From Prosthecobacter fusiformis (GTDB taxonomy: Bacteria; Verrucomicrobiota; Verrucomicrobiia; Verrucomicrobiales; Verrucomicrobiaceae): a stretch of DNA of 64,000 nt. The notes beneath the pieces were generated by a model that did no database searches, had not been told where the DNA came from, and worked only from the letters and a program-made list of their open reading frames with translations. Below are positions 33,471-42,165 of the stretch, piece after piece (position 1 is the stretch's first letter; each line of letters opens with the position of its first letter). Location of the stretch: NCBI RefSeq assembly GCF_004364345.1, contig NZ_SOCA01000001.1, positions 496,001 through 560,000 on the forward strand, read 5' to 3'. The position numbers and the translations under genes are program-made.

Positions 33471-34046
33471 TCAGGCCTCCTTGGCGAATGGAAAAGGTAC
33501 GACGTTGGTGGCGGCGGGAGTGGAATCGATCACCAGGTCCCCGCGGCGAGGTGCCAATTTTTTTTGCAAGGACTGGAGTGCATAACGATAACGTCCCGAA
33601 ACGGTATTGATAGACTCCCCCATGGTCGTGGCGATTTCCGCAAAAGTCAGGCCGCCCCAAAGCTTTAGCGTCACGACTTCACGCTGATCTTCAGGCAGGG
33701 TCTGCATGGCCTCCTGGATGATCAGCGCCGTTTCTTTCTGCTCCGGGCTGGTATCGAAGACTGGGGCATCGCCCATAGGCAGGGCCACATTGGACGCAGC
33801 CTCACGACGGCTGCGCCGGGTATCACTCCGGCGCTGGTCCAGGGCAATGGTGCGAACAGCCGCATATAGAAGGGGGATGTGCTCCTCATTCCCTTCAGGA
33901 AAACGTTTCCACCAGCGTACGAAGGCCATTTGCACGACATCTTCCGCATCTGCCCGGCTGGGGCAGAGCTGGACAGCATAGAGCAACAGCTTCGGAGCGA
34001 CCTTGTCGAAGCAGTATTTCCAGGCATCTATAGTGGCGGCTTCCAT
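33471..34046 (-). CDS. ECF-type RNA polymerase sigma factor
   Basis: 191 residues with sigma-70 region 2 (CPSRADAEDVVQMAFVRWWK, 28-47) and region 4 (LPEDQREVVTLKLWGGLTFA and the helix-turn-helix GESINTVSGRYRYALQSL). Regions 1 and 3 are missing, as in ECF factors. It heads an operon with the one-helix protein and the PDZ protein, which are likely its regulators. The sequence SINTVSGR in region 4 is a common verrucomicrobial variant as far as I recall. The promoter it reads is unknown. Confidence 0.88.
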   Translation of the reverse strand: MEAATIDAWKYCFDKVAPKLLLYAVQLCPSRADAEDVVQMAFVRWWKRFPEGNEEHIPLLYAAVRTIALDQRRSDTRRSRREAASNVALPMGDAPVFDTSPEQKETALIIQEAMQTLPEDQREVVTLKLWGGLTFAEIATTMGESINTVSGRYRYALQSLQKKLAPRRGDLVIDSTPAATNVVPFPFAKEA

Positions 34047-34239
34047 GTGGGGGAGAGTTTCCAGGGGCTTAACGTCACCCCCTCTTGTTTTTGTATGATG
34101 AGGGACGTTTTTGCTGAAAGTCTGTTCCGGAATCGTGGAAGATGTGTCAGCAAAGGCTGCTCATTCGGCATTTCTGGGCATCCTCTCCACTTGCACGCCC
34201 CCCTGCCCAGTTTTAAAGCACTCTTTCTCCAACCCTGCC

Positions 34240-35364
34240 ATGTCCACCACGTATCACGTCCTTCCCACTGCCGCTCACAACGACCTCGTCCGCGCCGCCT
34301 ATGTGCATCGCGGTTACACTGCCGCTGAGGCTGAAGACGCCGCCCGTTTTTGCGAAATGGCCTCCGCCCATGGCATCCGCACGCACAATGCCATCAAGGC
34401 TCTGCACCTGGACCATCTCTTTGGCAGTGCCACCGGCGGATGCAAACCCGGTGCCGAAGTGAAGGTGATCGAGAAAAAATTCGCTGCCAGTGAGGTCTGG
34501 GACGCTCAGCTCAAGCTGGGCCAGAGCGTGGCCTTCAGCGCTATGGAGCGCTGCATGGAAATGGCGGATAAATACGGGATTGGCCAGGTCAGCGTGGACA
34601 ATGCCTTCCATTACCTTTGGGGTGGTGGTTACGTGATGGATGCGGCCAAAAAAGGTTACATTGCTTATACTAACTGCACTTCCACGCTGGGTGAGGTCGT
34701 CCCTTTCGGTGGCAAATTTCCGGTGCTGGGCACCAATCCTCACTCCTGGGGCCTGCCTACCCAGGACGCCTGTGGCTTCCCCATCGTTATTGACTGGGCC
34801 ACCAGCACCGTCGCCATGGGCCGCGTGCAGCAGCTCAAGCGTGAAGGCAAGCCGCTGCCTCCTGGTGCTGCCGTGGATGCAGAAGGCAATCCGACCACCG
34901 ACGCCAACGCCGCCCAGTGGCTGCTTCCCTTCGGCGCACACAAAGGCTACGGCCTCTCCCTGCTCATCGAAGTGATGGGGGCCATGATCGGCGGTTCCCT
35001 GCCCACCCTGCGCGGCGGCGGTGCCCACCCCACCATCAAAGGCCAGCCCACCCCGGCAGGTGAAAAACGCACTGGCAGCTTTTATTTCCAGGTCATCCAC
35101 CCGGATGCAATCAGCAGCGGGCTCTTCGCCCAGGGGCGTGACTTCAACAGCAATATGAAGGCGGTCATTGATGACATCCTGGGCCACGGTAACGAAGGAT
35201 GCATGCTTCCCGGCCAGCCCGAGGCGCAAAACGCTGCTCACACCGCCAAAGCCGGTGGCCTGCTCTTCAGCACCGCTGAAGTCGAAGCGCTCAACGAGAT
35301 CGCCGATGAAGTCGGTGCCACCCGTTTTGACGCCGCCTCCCTGCCGACCTACGATACGCCGTAA
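34240..35364 (+). CDS. Ldh family (malate/L-lactate/ureidoglycolate type) oxidoreductase
   Basis: 374 residues. The family is the NAD(P)-dependent 2-hydroxyacid dehydrogenase group unrelated to Rossmann LDH. HGIRTHNAIKALHLDHL corresponds to the 'SHG' catalytic block. GKFPVLGTNPHSWGLP, DWATSTVAMGRVQQLKREGK and LLPFGAHKGYGLSLLIEVM are conserved blocks of this fold. Substrate (malate, lactate, sulfolactate or a sugar acid) cannot be told. The ATG at 34240 is chosen over an upstream in-frame start, since the leader peptide would be unrelated. uppS follows 12 bases later. Confidence 0.86.
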   Translation: MSTTYHVLPTAAHNDLVRAAYVHRGYTAAEAEDAARFCEMASAHGIRTHNAIKALHLDHLFGSATGGCKPGAEVKVIEKKFAASEVWDAQLKLGQSVAFSAMERCMEMADKYGIGQVSVDNAFHYLWGGGYVMDAAKKGYIAYTNCTSTLGEVVPFGGKFPVLGTNPHSWGLPTQDACGFPIVIDWATSTVAMGRVQQLKREGKPLPPGAAVDAEGNPTTDANAAQWLLPFGAHKGYGLSLLIEVMGAMIGGSLPTLRGGGAHPTIKGQPTPAGEKRTGSFYFQVIHPDAISSGLFAQGRDFNSNMKAVIDDILGHGNEGCMLPGQPEAQNAAHTAKAGGLLFSTAEVEALNEIADEVGATRFDAASLPTYDTP

Positions 35365-35376
35365 TCACGGCCTGCC

Positions 35377-36105
35377 ATGCCTCACGCAACCACTGCTGAC
35401 GACCTGAAGTCCATCCCGCGTCACATTGCCATCATCATGGATGGCAATGGGCGCTGGGCCAAGGAACGCGGTCTGCCGCGTACTGAAGGCCATCGCGCCG
35501 GAGCGGATACTGTAAAACGGGTCACCGAAGGGTGTGGCCAGTTAGGCGTGGAATACCTTACGCTGTATGCGTTTTCTTCAGAAAACTGGAAACGACCCAA
35601 GCGGGAAGTGGATGCGCTGATGAAGCTGCTGGAGCAATTTCTCCGTACCAAAACGGCTGAAATGAAGGAGCAAAACATCCGTCTGCAAGCCATTGGCCGC
35701 CTCCATGATCTGCCGAAATCTTGCCAGGAACAGCTCCACCGCTCAGTCGAAGCTACATCTCAAAACAACGGCCTCACCCTCATCCTGGCCCTCAGTTACG
35801 GCGGGCGGGAAGAGATCATTGATGGCGTCAAAAGTCTGATCGACAGCGTCGAGCGTGGTCACTTGGATAAGGCCATGATTGATGGGGATGTTTTCAGCAA
35901 ACATCTCTACACACGCTACTATCCGGACCCTGATTTGCTCATTCGTACCAGCGGCGAAATGCGCATCTCGAATTTCCTGCTCTGGCAGCTCAGCTACACG
36001 GAGTTTTACGTGACTTCCAAACTTTGGCCTGATTTTGACCAGGAAGACCTCAAGGATGCTATTCGTGATTACAGCAAGCGCCAGCGTCGGTTCGGCGGGG
36101 TATAA
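35377..36105 (+). CDS. uppS: Isoprenyl transferase (undecaprenyl pyrophosphate synthase)
   Basis: 242 residues. A cis-prenyltransferase that makes the C55 lipid carrier for peptidoglycan and O-antigen. IAIIMDGNGRWAKERGLPR holds the catalytic Asp (D22) and the pyrophosphate loop. GHRAGADTVKRV, LYAFSSENWKRPKREVDALM and DLLIRTSGEMRISNFLLWQL are standard. Twelve bases separate it from the dehydrogenase gene. Confidence 0.96.
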   Translation: MPHATTADDLKSIPRHIAIIMDGNGRWAKERGLPRTEGHRAGADTVKRVTEGCGQLGVEYLTLYAFSSENWKRPKREVDALMKLLEQFLRTKTAEMKEQNIRLQAIGRLHDLPKSCQEQLHRSVEATSQNNGLTLILALSYGGREEIIDGVKSLIDSVERGHLDKAMIDGDVFSKHLYTRYYPDPDLLIRTSGEMRISNFLLWQLSYTEFYVTSKLWPDFDQEDLKDAIRDYSKRQRRFGGV

Positions 36106-36168
36106 CGGTATTCAACAATGGATGGCCACTGGGACTGAATACGACAGACCGCATACTGCAGCCCCATC

Positions 36169-36948
36169 TTACACCCCAGGTTTCACCCATGGCGCTGGAG
36201 GAGCCTCGGGCTGCTGTAGGGCCTCGGTACGGTGATTTTGCAGCACCGCTTCAGCTTCAGCGGCCTTGAGCATTTCAGAACGGATATTCATCGGCACGGC
36301 ATTCTCATTGAGGGCGGGCAGGAGTGGATTTGGCCCGGCTGTCCAGGGTCCCGTATCCGGCAAACTGTTCGACAACATCGCATTTGGGTTCGTCACGCGA
36401 TGCAAACCGATGACTCGTAAACGTGTGCCTAAAAAGTAAAAAACGGTATCGTCAGACAGGCCTTCAATGATGGTACCACCGCGTTGTAAAATGGGCTTAC
36501 CGCGCAGTACTGCCTCATCACCATTGATGTAGGCCTCCTGGCAAAGGATTTTGGCGGAGTCGTCCGCTCCAGCCTCCAGATAGACTTTTCCCCTGGCCCG
36601 CACTTTCCGCGCCCGGCCTTCTTTGTCGGATTTGAGCACCTCAATGCTTTCCGCAGCTACCCGCCCATTGACGCCCAGGTCCAGGTTCTGCCCGGAAATC
36701 GTTTTGGCTTCCGCGTAATCCATGCTGAGCAAGAATGCCAGATCCACCGGGGAGGTATCGGTTCCCGGAGCCAGATCTGCCTTGGCCAGCATCAGTTCTC
36801 CTGGCTCCTCACTGCTTTCGCTGCGGTTTACTCCCTCAGGTTTAGAGGATTCCGAAGAGGGGTTTTTGAGGCTTTTGCATCCAGATAACAGCAGGATTAG
36901 CACGGGCAAGGTGCTAAGCAGCAGAGAACTGGTGGATGAAGCCGACAT
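36169..36948 (-). CDS. Lipoprotein with LptA/organic-solvent-tolerance-like strands
   Basis: 259 residues. LPVLILLLSGCKS is a lipobox with Cys at 24. The middle repeats the pattern 'AxxIEVLKSDKEGRARKVRA-GKVYLEAG' and 'AYINGDEAVLRGKPILQRGG', which resembles the beta-jellyroll strands of LptA/OstA proteins, though too weak to assert. The C-terminal 60 residues are Ala/Pro-rich. It is divergent from the glycosylhydrolase-like gene. A role in the outer envelope is inferred from the lipobox only. Confidence 0.6.
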   Translation of the reverse strand: MSASSTSSLLLSTLPVLILLLSGCKSLKNPSSESSKPEGVNRSESSEEPGELMLAKADLAPGTDTSPVDLAFLLSMDYAEAKTISGQNLDLGVNGRVAAESIEVLKSDKEGRARKVRARGKVYLEAGADDSAKILCQEAYINGDEAVLRGKPILQRGGTIIEGLSDDTVFYFLGTRLRVIGLHRVTNPNAMLSNSLPDTGPWTAGPNPLLPALNENAVPMNIRSEMLKAAEAEAVLQNHRTEALQQPEAPPAPWVKPGV

Positions 36949-37096
36949 GGTCGTGACCTAAACGTGTGGTGGAAAAGGGTGCGTAAGATGATACGTCTGA
37001 AGTGTCTGATTTGGGGGTACCGAAAGAGCTAACACAGGCGTCTACGCTCCCTATTATATGACTCAGACCGATCCTCGTCGAGATTCTTGTCAGCCC

Positions 37097-38566
37097 ATGC
37101 GCAGCCTTTTTTTACTTTTCCTTCTCACCAGCCTACCGGCACTGGCCCAGATCTCCGTCCCCCTGCCCGCACGGGAATTGCGTGGTTCCTGGATCGCCAC
37201 CGTGCATAACATCAACTGGCCCAGCGAGCCGGGTCTGCCTGCCACGCGACAGAAGGAGCAGCTCCAGCGCCTCATCCAAAGTGCCCATGACCAGGGGCTA
37301 AATTGTCTCATTTTTCAGGTCCGTCCTGCGGGGGACGCCCTTTATGAATCCAATATCGAGCCCTGGTCCCCCTACCTCAGCGGACTCATGAGCCTGGCAC
37401 CGTCACCTAAATGGGACCCTTTGGAATTTGCTATTCAGGAAGCTCATCGCCTGGGGATGGAACTGCACGCCTGGTTCAATCCCTACCGTGCGCTAGCCGG
37501 GGACAAACACACCCCCAGTGCCGATCACATCCGCCGGCGTCATCCAGAATGGACTGTCAAATATGGCCGCGACTGGTGGATGAATCCCGGCATCCCTGAG
37601 GTGCGCCAGCGTGCTGTGGATGTCATGCTGGATGTGACCCGCCGCTACGATGTGGATGGCATCCACATGGATGACTATTTTTATCCCTACCCCATCCCCG
37701 GTGCCGATAAAAAGCCCATCCCCTTCGATGATGCTGCCACTTATGCCCAATACAATGCACTGGGCGGCATGCCGCTAAGCCTCACTGCCTGGCGGCGTCA
37801 AAACGTGGACGAAACAGTGCGAGCGACCTATGCCGGTATCAAGGCCATCAAACGGACCGTCAAGTTTGGCATCAGCCCCTTTGGCCTCTGGCGGCCTAAC
37901 TTCCCCGAAGGCACTGGCGGTGGCCTGGACCCGTATGAGGAACTGGGTGCCGACAGCCGCAAGTGGCTGCAACAAGGGTGGGTGGACTACCTCACCCCCC
38001 AGCTCTACTGGACCATCGACCGGCCTAAGCTGGGCTTCACCACCTACTATGACTGGTGGCTGAATGAAAACACGTTAGGCCGCCATATCTGGCCTGGCAT
38101 GAACAGCAGCAAGGTCGGGGATGACCGCAATGCGGGGGAGATCCTCAAACAGATCAGCGTCCTCCGTGAGCGCGGCCTGCGCATGACACCCGGTCATTTC
38201 CACTGGAACTTTGGCGCGCTGGACAAGGACCTGGGCAAGCTCGGCACCCTTACCAAAGAACGCGCTTATAATATCGTCGCACTGCCACCTGCCAGCCCAT
38301 GGCTGAGCAACGTCGCACTGCCCGCACCGCTCATCGAAAAACTGGCCGAGGGTAAACGCTTCCGCTGGGGATTCAGTGATCCGCGCTGGGAAAATTACAG
38401 CCGCTGGTGGGTTATCCAGGCCATGATCGAAGGCAAATGGCGCACCCTTGATATTACATTCAAAGACCAGCACGAGCTTGACTGGCCAGCCAAAGCCACC
38501 GCCGTGGCCGTACGAGCGGCGGGGAAATCATGGGAGATTGGTGAAGCCGGGGTGGCCAGGAGATAA
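37097..38566 (+). CDS. Secreted family 10-like glycosylhydrolase (DUF187/GHL10)
   Basis: About 489 residues with signal MRSLFLLFLLTSLPALAQ. The mature part opens ELRGSWIATVHNINWPSEPG, the hallmark of the GHL10 (DUF187) domain, a TIM barrel often called YngK-like. CLIFQVRPAGDALYESNIEP, ELHAWFNPYRAL and DGIHMDDYFYPYP, with the Asp pair, are also typical. GHL10 proteins are thought to cleave peptidoglycan-like or other glycans. I prefer ATG 37097 because it places the signal peptide at the N-terminus. An ATG 13 codons upstream is possible. Confidence 0.85.
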   Translation: MRSLFLLFLLTSLPALAQISVPLPARELRGSWIATVHNINWPSEPGLPATRQKEQLQRLIQSAHDQGLNCLIFQVRPAGDALYESNIEPWSPYLSGLMSLAPSPKWDPLEFAIQEAHRLGMELHAWFNPYRALAGDKHTPSADHIRRRHPEWTVKYGRDWWMNPGIPEVRQRAVDVMLDVTRRYDVDGIHMDDYFYPYPIPGADKKPIPFDDAATYAQYNALGGMPLSLTAWRRQNVDETVRATYAGIKAIKRTVKFGISPFGLWRPNFPEGTGGGLDPYEELGADSRKWLQQGWVDYLTPQLYWTIDRPKLGFTTYYDWWLNENTLGRHIWPGMNSSKVGDDRNAGEILKQISVLRERGLRMTPGHFHWNFGALDKDLGKLGTLTKERAYNIVALPPASPWLSNVALPAPLIEKLAEGKRFRWGFSDPRWENYSRWWVIQAMIEGKWRTLDITFKDQHELDWPAKATAVAVRAAGKSWEIGEAGVARR

Positions 38567-38567
38567 T

Positions 38568-40229
38568 CTATTCAATTCCAGGAGGCTCCTGCATCGGAAT
38601 ATCCACCACGCAGGGACTGTGGTCCGAAAGCCTGACTGTCAGCCCCTCAATCATGCCGCTGAGCGTTTCGCCAAAATGCGGTGCCAGCCGGTAGTCGAAA
38701 TCGTCAGCACCCTGCGCAGAAGGCGGTACCTTGACGAAAATCCAGTCGAGCCGTGACCTTCCGATGGGACCGATGGGACGTTGTACACTGAAGGTGGGAG
38801 TTTGGCCTTTGATGGCTTTTTCGTTCGCGTTAGCCAATTTGGCAGAAATGCCGTTGATGGATCGTTCTTTGTCTCCTCTGAAGTCAAACTTTCCGCCGTC
38901 CGCAAAACGATATTCCTCGATAAGGTTGAAAAGTCCACGCGTCTTGTTAGGCAGTAAAACGGGAATGTGCGGAGCCAGAGGACTGTGAAAATTTTTGGCC
39001 GTATTCAGCAGTACCCGACCAGAATTGACCGCGACAGGTGCAGCCATAAGCAGATTCATGCTCACACCTAACCATGTTTGTGAACTGGAGGTCGTGCGTG
39101 AAAAGACCCGCGTGATGGAGGTAGGACTCAGATCCTCATGAGCGGAGTTATGATCCCCGGCCATCACCACGGCATTTGGAATATCGCGCATGTAGGACAG
39201 GATTTCCGCCATCTGCGCCTCCCGGTCTCGCGGACGCGCTTTGATCTCCAGATGATTATTGATTACAGAAAGCGTGTTTCCAGGCACGCCAGGAACATCC
39301 AGATCCACACGGAAAAACACCCGCCCGCCGATCTTCATCTCACGCACAATCTGATTTTCAAAAACGATCTCGGTGGCCAAACGGCGCATCCCCTCGACAA
39401 CATCTGTCCCGGCTTTCTCACCTGCATACCAATCGTATGGCTGCACTTTTAGCTGAAAACTATGCGCATTGATGATGGGATACCGGGAGAGAATGGCCAA
39501 ACCAAACAGCCCCTTGTATCGCGCCTCATCCGGCTGGTGACGCACCTCTCCGCCACGGCCATGCGCGATGGGCTCCAGCCCCAGCATCACCGGATCAATT
39601 TCCAGTTGCTGCGGTGCAAACGCGTAGTTCATCCCCAACGCCTTCGCCAACTCACGTGCGGCATCCCGATAACCTGAACGGCTGATGCCGATGTCCATTT
39701 CCTGCAGAATGATGACATCCGCAGATGCCAGGCGTGCCCGCTCACGCAGCAGTTCTGTATGCGCCGCACTGCCCTTGGGTGCCATCTTCTCATTCACCAG
39801 GGATTCAAAAAAAGACTCGGAGGCCAAGGCTGACGTCACCTCCTTCATGCGCAGGGACTTTTCCACATTCCAGGTGGCTACCCGGAGGAATTCTCCCTGA
39901 TGTTCATTCCGCAAACGCAACGGCCGTTTCCCCTGATAATAAGCCTCGTTCGAGATGATGGGACTGTTAAGTAATTGATGAACTTTGGCTTCCAACGCGC
40001 CACCCGGCCGGGGCTCCTTCACGAGTTGTTGCAACTCAGCAAAGGATAACATATTCACGCCCTTGTAGCGTGGATATGGAGCCTGGGAAAACCGGGTCAC
40101 GGGGATGAGAGGGCCCGTCACCTGCGTCTGGGCAGCATTTTTTTTGGGATGAGTCCCGCACGAAACCAGCAGGCCACCAGCCAGCATGGAGATGAAAAAA
40201 GGCGCCGCTGAAAACTTGGCCGTCATCAT
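38568..40229 (-). CDS. EEP-family (endonuclease/exonuclease/phosphatase) lipoprotein
   Basis: 553 residues. ISMLAGGLLVSCGTH is a lipobox (Cys about 25). The exonuclease-endonuclease-phosphatase fold shows as VATWNVEKSL, DVIILQEMDIG, VMAGDHNSAHED, LDWIFVK and LSDHSPCVVDI in order, giving the Asn, Glu, Asp-His and terminal His that bind the metal. The central insert (about 270-450) is extra. Substrate could be DNA, a phospholipid or an inositol phosphate. It starts on the last base of the stop codon of the outer-membrane channel gene (TAATG), so the two are cotranslated. Confidence 0.8.
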   Translation of the reverse strand: MMTAKFSAAPFFISMLAGGLLVSCGTHPKKNAAQTQVTGPLIPVTRFSQAPYPRYKGVNMLSFAELQQLVKEPRPGGALEAKVHQLLNSPIISNEAYYQGKRPLRLRNEHQGEFLRVATWNVEKSLRMKEVTSALASESFFESLVNEKMAPKGSAAHTELLRERARLASADVIILQEMDIGISRSGYRDAARELAKALGMNYAFAPQQLEIDPVMLGLEPIAHGRGGEVRHQPDEARYKGLFGLAILSRYPIINAHSFQLKVQPYDWYAGEKAGTDVVEGMRRLATEIVFENQIVREMKIGGRVFFRVDLDVPGVPGNTLSVINNHLEIKARPRDREAQMAEILSYMRDIPNAVVMAGDHNSAHEDLSPTSITRVFSRTTSSSQTWLGVSMNLLMAAPVAVNSGRVLLNTAKNFHSPLAPHIPVLLPNKTRGLFNLIEEYRFADGGKFDFRGDKERSINGISAKLANANEKAIKGQTPTFSVQRPIGPIGRSRLDWIFVKVPPSAQGADDFDYRLAPHFGETLSGMIEGLTVRLSDHSPCVVDIPMQEPPGIE

Positions 40230-41674
40230 TAAAATTCCCCCCCCAGTGCCAGATGCAAATCCGCACGGTTGCGCAAGCGCTGCGCCTGCACACTGATCAA
40301 AGCACTGCGGGCGTCGAAAGCTCGCTGGCTGGCATCCAGCAAAGTCAGCACATCTGAGAGGCCCTTTTCATACTGCCCCAAGGCCAGTCGTTCCGAGCGC
40401 TCAGCCTCAGTGGAGGCTCGAGCAAGCGCCTCCGCCTGCGCCTGTAAAAAGCGGTCCGCTGCCAGGGCAGTCTCCACTTCCTGAAAAGCCACGAGCGCGC
40501 TGCCTTTATAGGTGGCCAGCAACTCTTCATAACGTGCCCGCTCCAGCCGCACTCCAGCTACCAACCGTCCGCCTTGGAAAAGGGTCTGCACACCATTGGC
40601 TGCAATGGCCCAGATCGCGGAATCTGGTGCCAGCAAATTGTCCATATCCTGAGAGGTCCGCCCGCTGTCTCCCGTCAGCCGAATGCTCGGCAGGAAAGCT
40701 TTTTTCGCAGCACTTTCACGGCGCAGAGCCGCCTCCAGTTGCCGCTCTGCCGCACGCAGGTCTGGCCGACGCAGCAACAGCTCTGACGGCAGCCCGGCTG
40801 GAATGCTCCGCGCCAACGTCGGCAAAGCTCCCATACCGGCTTCCGCACCCGCTGGATACCCGCCCAGCAGGACCTCCAGTGCACGCCGGGACTGGTCAAC
40901 CGTCGCACGGCGTTGCTGGAGGGTGGATTCCGTACGTGCCAGATCCGCCCGTGCCAAGCTCACATCCAGTGCTGCCCGATCAGTATCCAGTCCCCGGTCC
41001 AGTTGCTTTTCCAGAATGCCCAGTTGCATCCGCCGGGTCTGCACATTTTGCTCAGCCAGCCGGGTCAGTGCTTGGGCCTCAGCCAGCGTCGTCGCCGTCT
41101 GCACCGTATTCGCCGCCAGGGAGAGCCGCGCTGCGTGGAAGTTTTCTTCAATCGCCAGGCGATTTGCCTTCGCCGCGCCCCGCTCATCCGCAATGCGACC
41201 CCAGAAATCGATCTCCCAGGACATATTGAAGGTTAGTCGGAAACGATTATTGATCGGTGTCAGGCCAGGAAACCGCTGGTCTCCAGGACTCTGCGAGCGA
41301 CTGGCATTGTAGGCACCACTTAATGCCGGAAACAGATCCGCCCCCGCCTGGACCGTTTCAGCCCGCGCTTGCTTCACCCGTTCCGCAGCAGCCGCCAGAT
41401 CTGGATTCGCCGCAATGGCCTGGGCCACCAAGGTACGCAGCCGCGCACTGTTAAAGTCTGCCAACCATCCTATGGAAGCTTTTTCCGGCAAGGAGGGCAG
41501 AGCTGTCCAGTTCTCTGGGGCCATTGCATGAATGGCATGCGCATCTTTTTTCAGCCGCTTGCTGCCCAGCGGTGGCAATAGCCCGCAAGAGACAGACAAC
41601 ATCAGGCTCAAGGCCAGCAGTCCCTTTTGCAGGGCAGGCGATGTCCAGGAGGGGGGAAGCGGCATCCGTTCCAT
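40229..41674 (-). CDS. Outer-membrane efflux channel lipoprotein (NodT/OprM family)
   Basis: 481 residues. LALSLMLSVSCGLLP is a lipobox (Cys about 30), typical of RND-linked channels such as OprM. The rest has the paired, roughly duplicated TolC-like halves: LRTLVAQAIAANPDLAAAAE and a second part with LRAAERQLEAALRRESAAKK. ALSGAYNASRSQSPGDQRF and LDASQRAFDAR are also typical. These trimers form a tunnel through the outer membrane for drugs or metals. No RND pump or membrane-fusion gene is beside it; the gene next downstream is the EEP lipoprotein, an unusual pairing. Confidence 0.88.
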   Translation of the reverse strand: MERMPLPPSWTSPALQKGLLALSLMLSVSCGLLPPLGSKRLKKDAHAIHAMAPENWTALPSLPEKASIGWLADFNSARLRTLVAQAIAANPDLAAAAERVKQARAETVQAGADLFPALSGAYNASRSQSPGDQRFPGLTPINNRFRLTFNMSWEIDFWGRIADERGAAKANRLAIEENFHAARLSLAANTVQTATTLAEAQALTRLAEQNVQTRRMQLGILEKQLDRGLDTDRAALDVSLARADLARTESTLQQRRATVDQSRRALEVLLGGYPAGAEAGMGALPTLARSIPAGLPSELLLRRPDLRAAERQLEAALRRESAAKKAFLPSIRLTGDSGRTSQDMDNLLAPDSAIWAIAANGVQTLFQGGRLVAGVRLERARYEELLATYKGSALVAFQEVETALAADRFLQAQAEALARASTEAERSERLALGQYEKGLSDVLTLLDASQRAFDARSALISVQAQRLRNRADLHLALGGEF

Positions 41675-41743
41675 TTACCCGCTTTGCATCACGCTTCAAC
41701 CTCAACACCACGCAGGCTTTTCCTGCACAGCGCTACATGGCCA

Positions 41744-41772
41744 GAAAAAAGCCCGGCATCACTGCCGGGCTT
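41744..41772 (-). terminator. Intrinsic terminator after the small secreted protein gene
   Basis: AAGCCCGGC and GCCGGGCTT form a 9-bp perfect stem around a six-base loop. On the minus strand the stem is followed by a T-run. It ends the transcript of the small secreted protein gene 26 bases past its stop. Confidence 0.85.
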
Positions 41773-41797
41773 CTCAAAATGAGGCTATCTCCAGAGC

Positions 41798-42067
41798 TTA
41801 GGCCTTGGCGATGCTGGTGATTTTGCCGTGCTCGCTGTCCACCTTCACGTTTTCACCGACCAGCTTTTCAGCTTCGTCAGCGCCTTTGGTGGAGGGTGTC
41901 AGGGTCAGCTTGGCTTCTTTGCCATCTTTGCCTTCCACGACGACAGCCTTGGTGGCGGCGTCGAAGGACTTCAGTTTGCCTTCATTGGTGACGACTTTGC
42001 CACAGCCTGCGTAGGCGGAGCCGAGAGCCAGGGAAACGATGGCGAGGGTAGCGAATGCTTTTTTCAT
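41798..42067 (-). CDS. Small secreted protein of unknown function
   Basis: About 89 residues from MKKAFATLAIVSLALGSAYA, a clean Sec signal with cleavage at AYA-G. The mature part is strand-like and Lys/Asp-rich (GKLKSFDAATKAVVVEGKDG, TLTPSTKGADEAEKLVGENV). It may fold as a small OB-like barrel, as in other periplasmic proteins of this size. A strong terminator follows, so it is a monocistronic, possibly abundant transcript. An upstream in-frame start would add 12 residues ahead of a good signal and is not preferred. Confidence 0.7.
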   Translation of the reverse strand: MKKAFATLAIVSLALGSAYAGCGKVVTNEGKLKSFDAATKAVVVEGKDGKEAKLTLTPSTKGADEAEKLVGENVKVDSEHGKITSIAKA

Positions 42068-42165
42068 ATTCGTAGAGGATGCTTGTTGGATGAGTGCAAC
42101 CACTGGCGTTGCTATTGAGTAAACGATTGTTCATACCTTTGGTTTGCATACAAGCCTGAATTTTC

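Noticed and set aside
34213-35241. Long open frame antisense to the Ldh-family gene (342 residues)
   Set aside because: Composition is that of a mirrored GC-rich gene, with no domain, while the sense frame is a clear enzyme.
36108-36142. 7-bp inverted repeat GTATTCA/TGAATAC after uppS
   Set aside because: Loop of 21 bases and no T-run, so a terminator is not supported.
40534-41229. Proline-rich open frame antisense to the outer-membrane channel gene
   Set aside because: The channel frame has a lipobox and family motifs; the antisense product is low complexity.
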